A stretch of DNA of 64,000 bases from Chrysoperla carnea (Eukaryota; Arthropoda; Insecta; Neuroptera; Chrysopidae): the NCBI RefSeq assembly GCF_905475395.1, contig NC_058342.1, forward strand, positions 14,356,640 to 14,420,639, written 5' to 3'. Shown here piece after piece: positions 13,901 to 22,517 of the stretch. The position numbers were made by a program, and so were the translations under genes. How positions within the stretch are numbered: position 1 is the first letter of the stretch; every line of letters begins with the position of its first letter. The notes beneath the pieces were generated by a model. That model saw nothing but the letters and a program-made list of their open reading frames with translations. It was not told the DNA's origin and made no database searches.

Positions 13901-15834
13901 TTAGAATCCATTTCTGAGTTGATTTTAGATAATTTTAAAACTTTGAAAATATTCAAGAAAATGGGCCAGAAATTTTTACTCAGGGGTTTTTGGATTCGCT
14001 GACCACGATAACGAAGTCCGAATTTCGATAGACTCCTGCCCTCCTGCGGGAAATACCCCCGCTGCTCCAAAATAGCATGGCCCATTTTATTGATTAGTTA
14101 CAGAATATTGCTATTCTGGGCTAGCGGGAGATGAATAACCCAAGGACGGGTAATATATCCACATTCTAACTACGGAATCATTATCAGCGACCACAAAAAA
14201 CCCCAAAGTGTACTTTTTTGGCCCATTTTATTGAATAGTTACAGAATATTGCTATTCTGGGCTAGCGGGAGATGAATAATCCAAGGAGGGGTGATATATC
14301 CACATTCTAGCTACGGAATCGTAATCAGCGACCCCAAAAAACCCCGAGTATACTTTTTAACCCCAAATGAAGGAGGGGAGTATATCCACAATCTAACTTT
14401 AGAATCTTGATCAGCGATCCAAAAAACCCCTGAGTATACTTTTTTGGTCCATTTTGTTGAATATTTACATAATATTACTCTGTTGGGCCAGAGGGGATAA
14501 CTTCCGAAGGGGGGCAGATTATATCCACATTCCAGCTCCCGAATCGTGATCAGTGAACTTAAAACCCCTGAGTATCTGTGCTTTTTTGGTCCATTTTGTT
14601 AAATATTTACAGAATATTGCTATTTTGGAAAAGCGAGTGAATTACCCCAGAAGGGGGAAAGTATATTGAATTATGACTTCGGAATAAAGATAAGGTATTC
14701 CGAAAACCCCCGTGAATACGTTTCTGACTCATTTTGTTGAATATTTTCAAAGTTTTAAAAATCACCTCGGAAAAGGATTCTAATAATTGGTCTATTTAGA
14801 TGTAGTTTTTGATATAAAGATTTTTCTAAACATTTAAAAAAAAAAATTAGCCCCATAGCTCGAGGTGCAAAAAAATTTTTCAATTTACACTTTTTTTGTC
14901 TAAAATGATTCGTCTACAGTTTTCCCTTTTTTTTATCAAAAGAAATCTTCGGAGATATTGTGATATATTCCAGTTTTTCCCGGGAACGTCTTTCAAATGA
15001 GAATATGCAACGAAATCAAATCTAAAATTTTTTCCTGACGTATGCCCGTATTTGTTCCTCTGTAATGAATTTTATGATTTTCAGTTTTAATCGAGTAATT
15101 TTTATACCATGCATATATGTAATATGCAAGGTATACTAAGTCCCAAGTCTGTAACGCTTAAAAATATTGATGCCACGCACAAAATTTTGCCATAGGTGTT
15201 CATAGAATCACCTAATTAGCCCATTTTCGGTTGTCCGTCCGTCCGTCGTAAAAAACGAAAAAAGATATCGAGCTTTACAGCGTACTCAGAACGTAAAAAG
15301 TGAGGTCGAGTTCGAAAATGAGCATCATAGGTCAATTGGGTCTTGGGTCCGTAGGATCCATCTTGTAAACCGTTAGATATAGAACAAAAGTTTAAATGTA
15401 AAAAATGTTCCTTATAAAAAAATAAACAACTTTTGCTTGAAACATTTTTTCGTAAACATCACTGTTTACCCGTCAGGGCGCTAATTAGGCGGAAATTTTA
15501 TAGTATGTACCATACTTGAATATCAGTTATATGTGTGTCACATGTATGTATGTGTTATGTGATAAAGAAATCAACACTGACTATGCATGGTATTTCAACA
15601 ATTAACTCAATTGTTTGTTTTCACTTGTTTTTTTTAGTTTTTTTGTGTCAGCTCAATCCAAATGCACCCAAAGACCAATTACAAAATATAAAAGCCAACA
15701 TTCGTGCTGAAATGGAGAAAAATGGTACAACAGAAGACTGGGCCATAATTCATTTACAATTAATAAAATTTTTTAATAGAGAATTCGGTGATCTTCCTAG
15801 GAATAATGTGCTAAGACGTGCTTTTTGCCGATAA
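4991..15834 (+). CDS. Small protein with DEK C-terminal-like domain, three exons
   Basis: Predicted exons are 4991-5036, 12242-12424 and 15638-15834, with GTAAGT donors at both exon ends, AG acceptors and matching phases (1/2 split codons at both joints), giving 141 residues. The start is ATG 4991, preceded by TTCAAGAA; no upstream in-frame ATG was used. Residues about 8-65 (IKKILKHANLMNTSIDEVVE, then a QLE-FG-PLD segment and a basic RRRQVRHLI helix) resemble the DEK C-terminal winged-helix-like domain, which binds DNA in chromatin proteins; that resemblance is by eye. The C-terminal half, from NPNAPKDQ to the end, is helical and charged and was not recognised. Gene A lies inside intron 1 on the other strand. 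An INE-1-like element ends 9 bp before the exon 3 acceptor. An ATTAAA lies at 15888. Exon 3 could instead start at 15652, but that breaks the frame. Confidence 0.5.
5414..5981 (+). mobile_element. INE-1-like Helitron-type element, near full length
   Basis: It starts with the hairpin TATACCATGTATG...ATACATAGTATA and holds CCAAGTTTGTAACGC and the GTCCATCCGTCCGTCTGT core. It ends CAATTGTTTGTTTTCACTTG with the 3' hairpin just inside. It sits in intron 1 of the DEK-like gene, between exon 1 and gene A. Confidence 0.8.
6407..7472 (-). CDS. Gene A: secreted Asn/Gly/Pro-rich protein, paralogue of B and C
   Basis: Exon 1 is 7472-7290 (61 codons) and exon 2 is 6757-6407 (116 codons plus TAG). They join in phase 0 (CAG|GTAAAT ... 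TTTTATAG|TCA), giving 177 residues. Residues 1-23 form a signal peptide (hydrophobic core, VLSVA|T cleavage), so the product is probably secreted. The mature chain starts with YLRDNDQ, repeated about 18 residues later. The middle is rich in N, G, V, Q and P (INNVNNVNGLNGL, Y-P-S-V-Q-Q-V). It ends NNNNQITNNQVAPVEIN then YGR. There are no cysteines after the signal peptide and no known domain. Genes B and C share the signal peptide/Y-L-x-D/APVE layout and the intron before S/I. Gene A lacks the intron that separates signal peptide from mature chain in B and C. The function is unknown; a cuticle, salivary or egg-coat structural role is only speculation. Confidence 0.8.
6860..7200 (-). repeat. INE-1-like fragment joined to a second repeat, in intron of gene A
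   Basis: The CTTTTGTTCTATCTCTAACG block of the INE-1-like family (6940) runs into a second repeat marked by TTGATTGAATGAGC, CATATCTCGG and a GGGGCGCCCCTGAGAGGTCG end (7134). The same composite occurs at 10780-11060 and 49954-50420. Confidence 0.6.
7560..7567 (-). promoter_or_regulatory. TATA box of gene A
   Basis: TATAAAAA lies 88 bp upstream of the ATG on the minus strand, leaving room for a 5' leader of about 60 nt. Genes B and C have the same kind of box in the same place. Confidence 0.6.
7600..8325. other. Gene-free stretch upstream of gene A
   Basis: Contains the presumed upstream regulatory region of gene A. An 82-codon frame (7823-8071) has no family resemblance, and its opposite strand is equally open; I do not call it a gene. 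TAACCTAACCTAATCTAACC (8064) is a short telomere-like run. Confidence 0.4.
8330..8585 (+). mobile_element. Two broken INE-1-like fragments
   Basis: The middle of the element (GGTTGTCCGTCCGTCCATCC to CAATTGGGTCTTAGG, 8340-8490) is followed directly by a separate left end (TATACC at 8499 to AATTTTGGTA). The order is reversed relative to an intact copy, so these are two insertions or a rearrangement. Confidence 0.65.
8731..9033 (+). mobile_element. Possible solo LTR (Ty3/gypsy-like)
   Basis: The segment starts TGTAACGTTG, has AATAAA-type signals (8960-9000) and ends TTCGTAACC...TTTCACA, as insect gypsy LTRs often do. No second LTR, primer-binding site or target duplication could be shown. Confidence 0.3.
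9215..9575 (+). repeat. Three tandem copies of a ~120-bp unit
   Basis: Units begin near 9215, 9333 and 9456 at ACAAAATGATAT. Each contains CTCTATAAAGAGAGTTAACC and TTTA(C/T)TTAATAAACT. Copies 2 and 3 are almost identical and copy 1 is more diverged. Confidence 0.8.
9580..10440. other. Gene-free stretch with an imperfect inverted repeat
   Basis: TTGTTG..GAAAGATGTATATATAG (about 10032-10062) returns inverted at about 10178-10210 as CTATGTATACATCTTTCC..CAACAA. No gene was seen. Confidence 0.4.
10455..11060 (+). mobile_element. INE-1-like element, right part replaced by a second repeat
   Basis: Internal blocks from TTCATAAAATTACC through GTCCGTTCGTCCGTCTGT to CGCTGTTTACCCGCGAGGG are present. 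From about 10780 the sequence changes to the TTGATTGAATGAGC/CATATCTCGG repeat also seen at 6.96 kb and 50.1 kb, which includes a T-rich run at 10891. Confidence 0.65.
11393..12070 (+). mobile_element. Two INE-1-like copies in tandem, both truncated
   Basis: The first copy begins with the left hairpin (TATACCATATGAAATATACC, 11397) and stops near 11655. A second starts within the GTATAGATGTTCATAGAATC block and runs to the right-end hairpin (CAATTAACTCAGTTAATTG, 12040), stopping at TTTGTTTTC. Confidence 0.7.
12768..13320 (+). mobile_element. INE-1-like Helitron-type element, full length
   Basis: Left hairpin TATACCATGCATATATG...GGTATAC, core GTCCGTACGTCCGTCCGTC, right hairpin and terminus TTTTCACTTGT. 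It lies in intron 2 of the DEK-like gene, in the same orientation as the copy at 15101. Confidence 0.85.
13520..14984. mobile_element. Fold-back element with internal ~140-bp tandem repeats
   Basis: The two ends are reverse complements: left CCCGGGAAAAACTGGA, right TCCAGTTTTTCCCGGG. Long imperfect arms follow (TTTGATAAAAAAAA; ACGAATC; CTTTGAAAATATTCAA at 13940 versus its complement at 14738). Between the arms lie about five tandem units, each with a CAGAATATTGCTATTCTGGG-type word (14101, 14242, 14466, 14611), period about 138-145. No target duplication is clear and there is no coding sequence. Confidence 0.75.
15101..15628 (+). mobile_element. INE-1-like element abutting the exon 3 acceptor
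   Basis: Left hairpin TATACCATGCATATATG, core GTCCGTCCGTCCGTCG, right end CAATTGTTTGTTTTCACTTG. The last bases plus adjoining Ts make the pyrimidine tract before AG at 15636-15637, the acceptor of exon 3 of the DEK-like gene. The ATG at 15535 lies inside the element and is not a real start. Confidence 0.85.
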
Positions 15835-15839
15835 GGAAA

Positions 15840-16120
15840 TTTTTGTATTTTTCTATTGAAACAAATGCTGTCCCGTATGATTTATGTATTAAAATTTAAT
15901 TATTTTTTATTTTACAATTGTTTCTTATTCTCATCTTGTAGAAAAGGGAATGATAAACTAAAAATTTGCAATACAAGAACGACGCCAAGTCGCCATTATT
16001 CCTCCTTAACACTCGAAAAAATTAACCAACAGTAATTTAATATCCAATTTGTAATTCCTTTCCGAAACTATTTTTTTTTTTAAATTTTATATTCCACATT
16101 TTTCACTAGAAATGGTCTTA
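15840..16120. other. 3' flank of the DEK-like gene
   Basis: Contains a possible ATTAAA polyadenylation signal at 15888. Nothing else was recognised. Confidence 0.4.
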
Positions 16121-16123
16121 AGC

Positions 16124-16440
16124 ATATGAAAACTGCACTCGCGTCTGATGAATGGTTCTTACCTTGTGTTTATTGATTTTCATCTAAAAAAGCCATAAAT
16201 ATAATCTCACACCCCTAACCCCAATAGAAAGGGAATAAAAGAGGTAATGACCTTAATCGTAAAAATTTTTTTTTCTCAGTAGCTATTGAAGATATTTTTA
16301 CGTCCAGGTTTGTTACCGCTAATATTCCCTTACTATAGGGGCTAGGGGTGTGAGATTAAGTGTATGGCTATTTTAGATGAAAAACAATAAAAACGAAGTA
16401 AGAACTCTTCATCGGTCGCGAGTGAAGTTTTCATATGTAC
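16124..16440. mobile_element. Hairpin MITE
   Basis: A near-complete palindrome. The left arm begins CATATGAAAACTGCACTCGC and the right arm ends GCGAGTGAAGTTTTCATATG. Inner arms read TAATCTCACACCCCTAACCCC versus its complement at 16335. It inserted a few tens of bases before the Kazal-like exon; the ATG at 16377 belongs to the MITE. Confidence 0.75.
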
Positions 16441-16463
16441 ATATGAAGTTTTCATATGTTCAG

Positions 16464-16592
16464 CTAGACCCTTTCATCTGTTATCCATCCTGCCCTGCTC
16501 CCTATCCACCTAACTGGCGACCTCCTTCTGATAATATGTATGTGAGGCATTTGGAATTCGATTTTTTTGTAAATTTTTGTATAGAAAACTAA
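16464..16592 (+). CDS. Partial gene: Kazal-like terminal exon
   Basis: The exon follows a plausible acceptor (CATATGTTCAG|CTA) and encodes 42 residues before TAA, with AATAAA at 16612. The residues LDPFICYPSCPAPYPPNW then RPPSDNMYVRHLEF, ending NFCIEN, follow the Kazal pattern C-P-x-x-Y-x-P-V-C..S-D-N-x-T-Y-x-N-x-C. Kazal domains are secreted protease-inhibitor folds. Two of the expected cysteines are replaced (the PVC cysteine by W, the YxNxC cysteine by L), so at most one or two disulfides could form and inhibitor activity is doubtful. No signal-peptide exon was found upstream; it may lie before the MITE or be lost, so this could be a pseudogene or the last exon of a longer gene. Confidence 0.4.
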   Translation, partial: LDPFICYPSCPAPYPPNWRPPSDNMYVRHLEFDFFVNFCIEN

Positions 16593-16619
16593 ATTCTAAT
16601 TTTGTACCTTAAATAAATA

Positions 16620-17115
16620 ATATTTTTCCCAAATTGCTATCTAATTTTTTTGTAATGGAAATTGAAGGCGAATGTAGTGGATATTGTTTTATAAACTAAT
16701 TTTCGGAGTCTTGGCTAAAAAATCATGAAAAATGTGATGGAAACTAATTTAATTCATACTATTTTTATCTATTTCTAGTTGTTCACTATAAAAATAATTT
16801 AGAATTTATTATCTTGGCGTAATTACCATTAAAAGTGCCAAATACTCAGGAACATAGGCGTCATTACGGGGAACACGTTGGGGGGGGGGCATTTTAATTA
16901 CTTCTTTACTATTCTGGACTTTTTTAATATATATCATAAAAAAACTTCTTAAAATATATCTAACACCACAAAAAAAATAGCATATAGGTATTCTAAAGAA
17001 TCATGCTCCTTCAACAAATTAAATGGATACAAAATATATAGAGCCTTTACAATTTCTAACGTTAGGTATTCTCAATACACCATCGAAAAACCGTCACTTT
17101 GCAAGCATGATGGTC
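16620..17115. other. Gene-free stretch
   Basis: No gene was recognised. A G-run (16881-16890) next to GCGTCATTACGGGG looks like a transposon end fragment, but no partner end was found. Confidence 0.4.
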
Positions 17116-17117
17116 TG

Positions 17118-17560
17118 TTTTTACACCATGCATATACGTAATATGCAAGGTATACTAAGTTTAGTCCCAAGTTTGTAACGCTTAAAAATATTGATGCTAT
17201 GAACAAAATTTTGATATAGGTGTTTATAAAATCGACTAATTAGTCCATTTTCGGTTGTGTATCCGTCTGTCCGTCTGTCTGCCAACAGGATAACTCAAAA
17301 ATGGAAAAAGATATCAAGCTGAAATTCGGACTCAACTTGTAAACCGTTAAAGATAACAAAATTTTAAGTATAAAAAATATTCCTTATCGAAAAATAAACA
17401 ACTTTTTTTTAAAACATTTTTTCGTAAACCTCACTGTTTATATGGGTATATCAGTTATATATGTGTGATATGTATGTATGTGTAATGTGATAGAGTAATC
17501 AACACTGTCTATGCATGGTATTTCAACAATTAACTCAGTCAATTGCTTGTTTTCACTTGT
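17118..17560 (+). mobile_element. INE-1-like element with internal deletion
   Basis: Left hairpin ACACCATGCATATACG...GGTATAC and right end CAATTGCTTGTTTTCACTTG are both present, but about 100 bp after TCAAGCTGAAATT is missing. Confidence 0.8.
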
Positions 17561-17614
17561 AAAAATATGATTTAAGTAAAACTCTTCCATGCACACTACA
17601 TTTTTAAGATAAGT

Positions 17615-17818
17615 CTTTACTGGCCAATTGCCACAGCAACGTCTGAGAGGTCATTTTCGTCACTCAGATGTCTGAAAACCTATCTAAGGAGTAAAATTGG
17701 AGAGGATAGACTAGTAGGATTGACTTTGATGGCCATTGAAAGGCAAAAGACAGCTGAGCTGATGTCAGATGTAGGACTCGATATGTTGGTCGAAAAATTG
17801 GCTATGCATGTTAAATGA
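17615..17818 (+). pseudogene. hAT transposase C-terminal dimerisation fragment
   Basis: The open frame contains ATATSERSFSSLRCLKTYLR and SKIGEDRLVGLTLMAIE and ends at TGA 17816. This is the signature of the hAT C-terminal dimerisation region (T-x-x-x-E-R-x-F-S..L..I/L-K..R-x-x-x-x-x-x-R-L). There is no catalytic core upstream; the frame is preceded directly by an INE-1-like element, which may have cut it off. Frame integrity over 67 codons suggests a fairly recent origin. Confidence 0.75.
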
Positions 17819-17819
17819 A

Positions 17820-18060
17820 TTGATTTACATTAAGATTGGTTTTTATTATTTTTATTGTTAAATTTTAAAAAAAGCTGTATTTTTATTCTTCTTATTAATA
17901 TTATAATTTTAAAGAAAAGACTTTTTATTTTAATTTTTGTTACAATTTTTAGAAAAAGTTGATGTTTTTTTTGTATTTATGTTAATTATTATGATTTTTA
18001 AGCATGGCAGATTTTTTTTGTAATTTTTATTATTATTATTTTCATTATAAATTTAAAATA
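17820..18060. other. AT-rich stretch after the hAT fragment
   Basis: Mostly T-rich; probably the 3' part of the same hAT element, but no terminal repeat was found. Confidence 0.35.
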
Positions 18061-18069
18061 TTGGCAATT

Positions 18070-18260
18070 TTTTTAACCCCCGAACTAAAGAATATGGGTG
18101 TTCTAAGTTTGACTGATATGTGTGTGTGTGTGGGTATCTGTTAGTGTGTGTATTCTTAGCGCCTAAACGGATGAACCGTCTTTGATTTTTTAGTTTTGAA
18201 TGAAAAGTAAATTAATGGGGAGTGTTCTTAGCTATGTTTGAAGTGTGGGTTTAGGGTTCT
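18070..18260 (+). repeat. Insect-wide dispersed repeat (TTAACCCCCGA type)
   Basis: The sequence TTTAACCCCCGAACTAAAGA, then GGGTGTTCTAAGTTTGAC, a TG-rich run and CCTAAACGGATGAACCG resemble a non-coding repeat I know from many insect genomes. Boundaries are uncertain. Confidence 0.5.
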
Positions 18261-18554
18261 GTACTCGAAAAAACCAAAAAATACTCAAAATTTAACTTGT
18301 TTTTATTGATGTCGTTTTACTTTTTTTTGATATCCATAAATAAATACTTTTACTATCCATTTTGTCTACTATTTTTTACGCCTATGCTGAGGAACTTGCA
18401 GTGTCCTGCGAGCAAAATTTAGACAAAAGTATATTGAGATTTACTTGCTACACTACAATACTTTATCTTAATTTTCCCAAAATTGTAAAACTAGGCAATA
18501 CTCAGTGTCCTGAACGTCGAGCGATGTTTTCGGTTTGCCACAGTTAGTTTACAA

Positions 18555-19081
18555 TAAATGTATATGAAATATACCAAGTTATACTAAGTTTAGTCCCAAG
18601 TTTGTAACGCTTGTATAAAAAATTGATGCTAAGAACAAAATTTTGGTATAGATGTTCATAAAATGACCTAACTAGTCCATTTCCAGTTGTCAAAAACGAA
18701 AAGAGATATCAAGCTGAACTATCAAATCATATTTTACAGCGTGCTTAGGACATAAAAAGTGAGGTCAAGTTCTTAAATGAGCAACATTGATCAATTGGGT
18801 CTTGGGTCCGTAGGATTCATCTTGTAAACGGTTAGAGATAGAAGAAAATTTTAAATGTAAAAAATGTTCCCTATAAAAAAATAAACAACTTTTGTTCGAA
18901 ACATTTTTTCGTAAACATCACTGTTTACCCGTGAGAGCGCAAATTTTGCGCAAATTGTATAGTATGTTTTATATGGCTATATCAGTTATATATGTGTGGC
19001 ATGTATATATGTGTAATGTGGCAGTGTAATCAACATTGTCTATACATATTTCAACAATTAACTCAGTCAGTTGTTTGTTTT
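18555..19081 (+). mobile_element. INE-1-like element, core GTCCGTC run lost
   Basis: Blocks CCAAGTTTGTAACGC, CCATTTCCAGTTGTC, GGTCTTGGGTCCGTAGG and the right hairpin are present; the GTCC core is deleted. The right end stops at TTGTTTGTTTT, where the next repeat begins. Confidence 0.75.
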
Positions 19082-19082
19082 A

Positions 19083-19460
19083 AAATTATCCCAAAAAAGT
19101 CTATATGGTTTAAAGCGGAACTTTTTAGTTTTAACCCCGCGCCATTGGGGTGAAGGGGGCTTATATCTTAAAGTAAATCAGATAACTTTTAAAAATTTTT
19201 AAAAAGGTCAAAATTCTAAAATAACTCGAAATTTAAGATATTTTTATTAATAAACTCCTTTATGGAACACCCACTCTCCTTCGAGGGTCTAAAAGACTCT
19301 CAAAATTAAAAAGACCAATTTTTTGCAAATTAAGACTTTTAATGCTTTTAATAACCAAGTTTTTCGGGTCGTTAATCTCGAATTTTCAATCAAAATGTTT
19401 AATTTGTATTACCCCCCCTCTTTTAGTGGACATAAGACCCTCGAAATAAACAATACCTTT
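19083..19460 (+). mobile_element. Truncated copy of the ~1-kb TIR element of 42077-43082
   Basis: AAAATTATCCCAAAAAAGTC, GCGGAACTTTTTAGTTTTAA, GCGCCATTGGGGTGAAGGGG and TTAAGATATTTTTATTAATA match the copy at 42.1 kb block by block. The left terminus is missing at the junction with the INE-1-like element. Confidence 0.65.
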
Positions 19461-19549
19461 TTTGAAAATTTTAACGTTTAGTATTTTAACATTTGGAACA
19501 AATTTAATATTTTAACTTAAAATTCGAGATGTAATTAAGTGGTTATAAG

Positions 19550-19653
19550 AACATCTGTAACAAAATTTTGTTCGTAGCATCAATATTTTTAAGCGTTACA
19601 AACTTGGGACTAAACTTAGTATACTATGATATATTTCATATATACATGGTATA
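19550..19653 (-). mobile_element. INE-1-like left-end fragment
   Basis: Inverted fragment: TTTTGTTCGTAGCATCAATA, GCGTTACAAACTTGGGACTA and the TATATTTCATATATACATGG hairpin end. A ~100-bp palindrome (TTTTTCGATATCTG arms, 19655-19765) follows. Confidence 0.7.
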
Positions 19654-19779
19654 ATAAAAATTAAATTTTTCGATATCTGCCTTGGTTTTCGAATTGCAAT
19701 TGGTTTTCAATATTTTTAAAATTCTACCAGATATCGAAAAATTTTATTATTACTTTTCGTTTTATTACAAGCTTTTATT

Positions 19780-19920
19780 TAGTTTCACCTGTTCCGTTGT
19801 CTGCCTGTAATCAAATCTTGCAAGTCAAATTTGATCCACTTCCCGGTTTCCGATTGAGATGAAATTTTGTACGCACATTTAGTTTGGATGACAATGCATG
19901 GTAAGGTTGTAGCGTCCTGC
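19780..19920 (+). repeat. Insect-wide dispersed repeat (CTGTTCCGTTGTCTG type)
   Basis: CACCTGTTCCGTTGTCTGCC, CACTTCCCGGTTTCCGATTG and TTTGGATGACAATGCATGG match, from memory, a repeat found in several insect orders. Confidence 0.45.
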
Positions 19921-20084
19921 TTTTCACATCGCTTTCACCATATTTGATATATATACATTTTTTTAGTCTTAAATTAAAAATTTTAATAAAAAATTCTTTT
20001 TAAGGGACAAGTTTTTATTGTACTAAAAAGTAGAAAATAATTTAATCTCGATGAACATTTGAGAAATTTTTCCAAAATTCCATC

Positions 20085-20865
20085 CTTTTTATAAGATGAT
20101 TTTCGAAAATTTTAAAACTTTGAAAATATTCTACAAAATGGACCAGACAAACATTCTCGGGGATTTTCGGGGTGGCTGATCACGGTTCCGTAATCAGAAT
20201 TCTGATATACTACCCCCTCCGTGGCTATTCATCTTCTACTGATCCACACCTGTAATATTATGTAAATATTCGACAAATGGATCATAAAGGTATGCTCGAG
20301 GGTTTTTGAGGTCGCTGAAATCGACGGCGAAGCTAGAAGTCGATATACAGCCCCATCTTAGGGTAGTTCACTCCCGCAGGTCCAAGACATCAATATTATG
20401 TAAAAATTTAACAAAATGGGCTTTAACAATGGGGATTTTGGAGGTCGCTGATCACGATTTCGAACTCAGAATTTCGATTCCTCTTCCTGGAGTAATATAC
20501 CCTTCTCTTGTCCAAAACAGCAAGGTTCTGTAAATATTCAACAAAATGATCCAAAAAAGTATACTCGGGGATTTTTGAGGCTGTTGATTACGTATCCGAA
20601 GTCAGAATTTCGATATACTCCCCTCTCCCCTCCTGGGATAATTCGCCCCTCTGTACCAAAACAACAACATTCTGTAAAAATTCTACAAAATTATGAATTA
20701 TGTCAGAGTCGAGTGGGAGTATATCGAAATTCTGACTTCCCAATCGTGATCAGCAACCTCCAAAACCGCTAGTATCATTTTTGGCCTATTTCATTGAATA
20801 TTTACAGAACATTGCCGTTTTGGACCAAGAGGCGGTGATTTATCCCAGGAGTATATTTTTTTAAA
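20085..20865. repeat. Tandem/palindromic array related to 13520-14984
   Basis: Units with a GAGG(T/C)(C/T)GCTGATCACG word recur at about 20165, 20309, 20443 and 20577. Near 20700 the orientation flips (CAATCGTGATCAGCAACCTC, 20742). The right part is cut by the INE-1-like element starting at about 20866, so only one arm is complete. Confidence 0.65.
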
Positions 20866-21480
20866 CATTCAGTGTTGATAACTCTGTCACATTTCACATA
20901 CGTACATATCTGACATATTTAACTGATATTCTCATATAATGCGCAAGTGTTGATGCGCAATCGTTTGTTTTTTTGACGTCACGTAAATAACAAAAGATAT
21001 TCACTTTGATATTCCTATATTAATACATACTATAAAATTTGCACCTAATTAACGCCCTCGTGGGTAAACAGTGATGTTTACAAAAAAATGTTTCAAACAA
21101 AAGTTTTATATTTTTTTATAAGCAACATTTTTTACATTTAAACTTTTGTTCTATCTCTAACGGCTTACAAGATGGGTCCTACGGACCCAAGACCCAATTG
21201 ACCTATGATGCTCATTTACGAACTTGACCTGACTTTTTACGTCCTGAGTACGCTGTAAAAATTTCATATCGATATCTTTTTTTCGTTTTTGAGTTATCGT
21301 GACCACAGACGGACGGACGGACGGCCGGACGGACGGACGGACAACCGGAAATGGATTAATTAGGTGATTCTATGAACACCTATACCAAAATTTTGTTCGT
21401 AGCATCAATATTTTTAACCGTTACAAACTTGGGATGAAACTTAATATACTATGTATATTTCATATATACATGGTATAAAA
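20866..21480 (-). mobile_element. INE-1-like element, subfamily with internal GCGCAA hairpin
   Basis: Inverted copy lacking the CAAGTG terminus. Its core reads ACGGACGGACGG, and it ends TATACATGGTATAAAA. It carries an extra segment with TGCGCAAGTGTTGATGCGCA and TTTTTTTGACGTCACG, shared only with the copy at 53654. Confidence 0.85.
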
Positions 21481-21985
21481 AGTCGAGGTAAAAAAAAGCT
21501 CCATTTAAAATACTAAAATGACAGCTCTATATAGTATTTAAATCCGTGTGTTTTTTGTGACATCGAAAAATCTAAAAAGAAAATAAAGACAATCAAATAG
21601 AATAGACAAATTTCTGTATTTTCACCGAAATCTTTACAGTTTAACAAACATGAACAAATTTTTTTAAATAAATAGCAACATAACAATTATTTTACAATTA
21701 AACAAAAATCAAAAATAACAATTTTTTTACATTTAAAGATAAAGAAAAAAAATGAAAAGATAAGCCAAAAATATTTTATTCTAATATTAAATTCAAATCA
21801 AAGCAAAAGGCGACACGTGATTATCAATAGATTTTTCCAAAGAACACAAGAAAACTCGATTAAACCATAGATTACCGAATGTTCGGTCACCCGTCTGTCA
21901 ATTTTTTACGTATTTTTCAAAAATTAAACTAATACGATCTGAGTCAAGTTATTTATTTTTTTTGGGAAATAATAAAATTATATTT
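21481..21985. other. Gene-free stretch downstream of gene B
   Basis: AT-rich; no gene or defined repeat was seen. Confidence 0.4.
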
Positions 21986-21989
21986 TTTG

Positions 21990-22360
21990 CTGTTGTTTAG
22001 TCAACTAGGCAATTTGTATGACGTAAATGTTATAAAATGCTGTAAAAGTGTTAAAAACCAAAGTTTTTTTATGTTTTCTTTTTGGAAAGCGCCGTAAATG
22101 TTTTTTCTTTGTATAAACAGAATCTGTGATAAATTTTCTTCATGATGAAAACATTTTGAAGCTGAATCACCGATTAATTTTTGTACAATTATTGTGAGTT
22201 CTTCACAATTCTTCAAAAGTCACAATTTTAAAATGAAATAATTCAAATTTTTTCCGCAAGTGGCCCCAAAACTTTGTTTATTGCGATCAAGGGACTTTGA
22301 ATCATTTACCGCAAAAAAAAAACATTCACCGTACTTGCTCGAACAGTCGGGCTACTTTAA
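21990..22360 (+). repeat. Dispersed repeat, inverted partner at 57610-57925
   Basis: GTCAACTAGGCAATTTGTAT, GAATCTGTGATAAATTTTC and CATTCACCGTACTTGCTCGA all return as complements at 57.6-57.9 kb in the same order. The copy lies just beyond the stop of gene B. Confidence 0.7.
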
Positions 22361-22517
22361 ATCTGGAGAATTTTTAACTTTGTTCAGAAAGCAAAGACAC
22401 GCCTTGAAAATAGGAGACTCCAGTCTGAAACCGAAGATTTTTTCAACCCTATGGTATTATGATTTTTGGACGGATCAATTCATTTTTTAAGTCTATAAAT
22501 TGAGTTTCTTTCTATTT

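Noticed and set aside
15535-15637. ATG-started extension of exon 3
   Set aside because: Lies inside the right end of an INE-1-like element.
16377-16463. ATG start for the Kazal-like exon
   Set aside because: Belongs to the right arm of a hairpin MITE.
21303-21347. ACGG/GTCC runs as an independent microsatellite
   Set aside because: They are the core of the INE-1-like family and occur at the same place in each copy.
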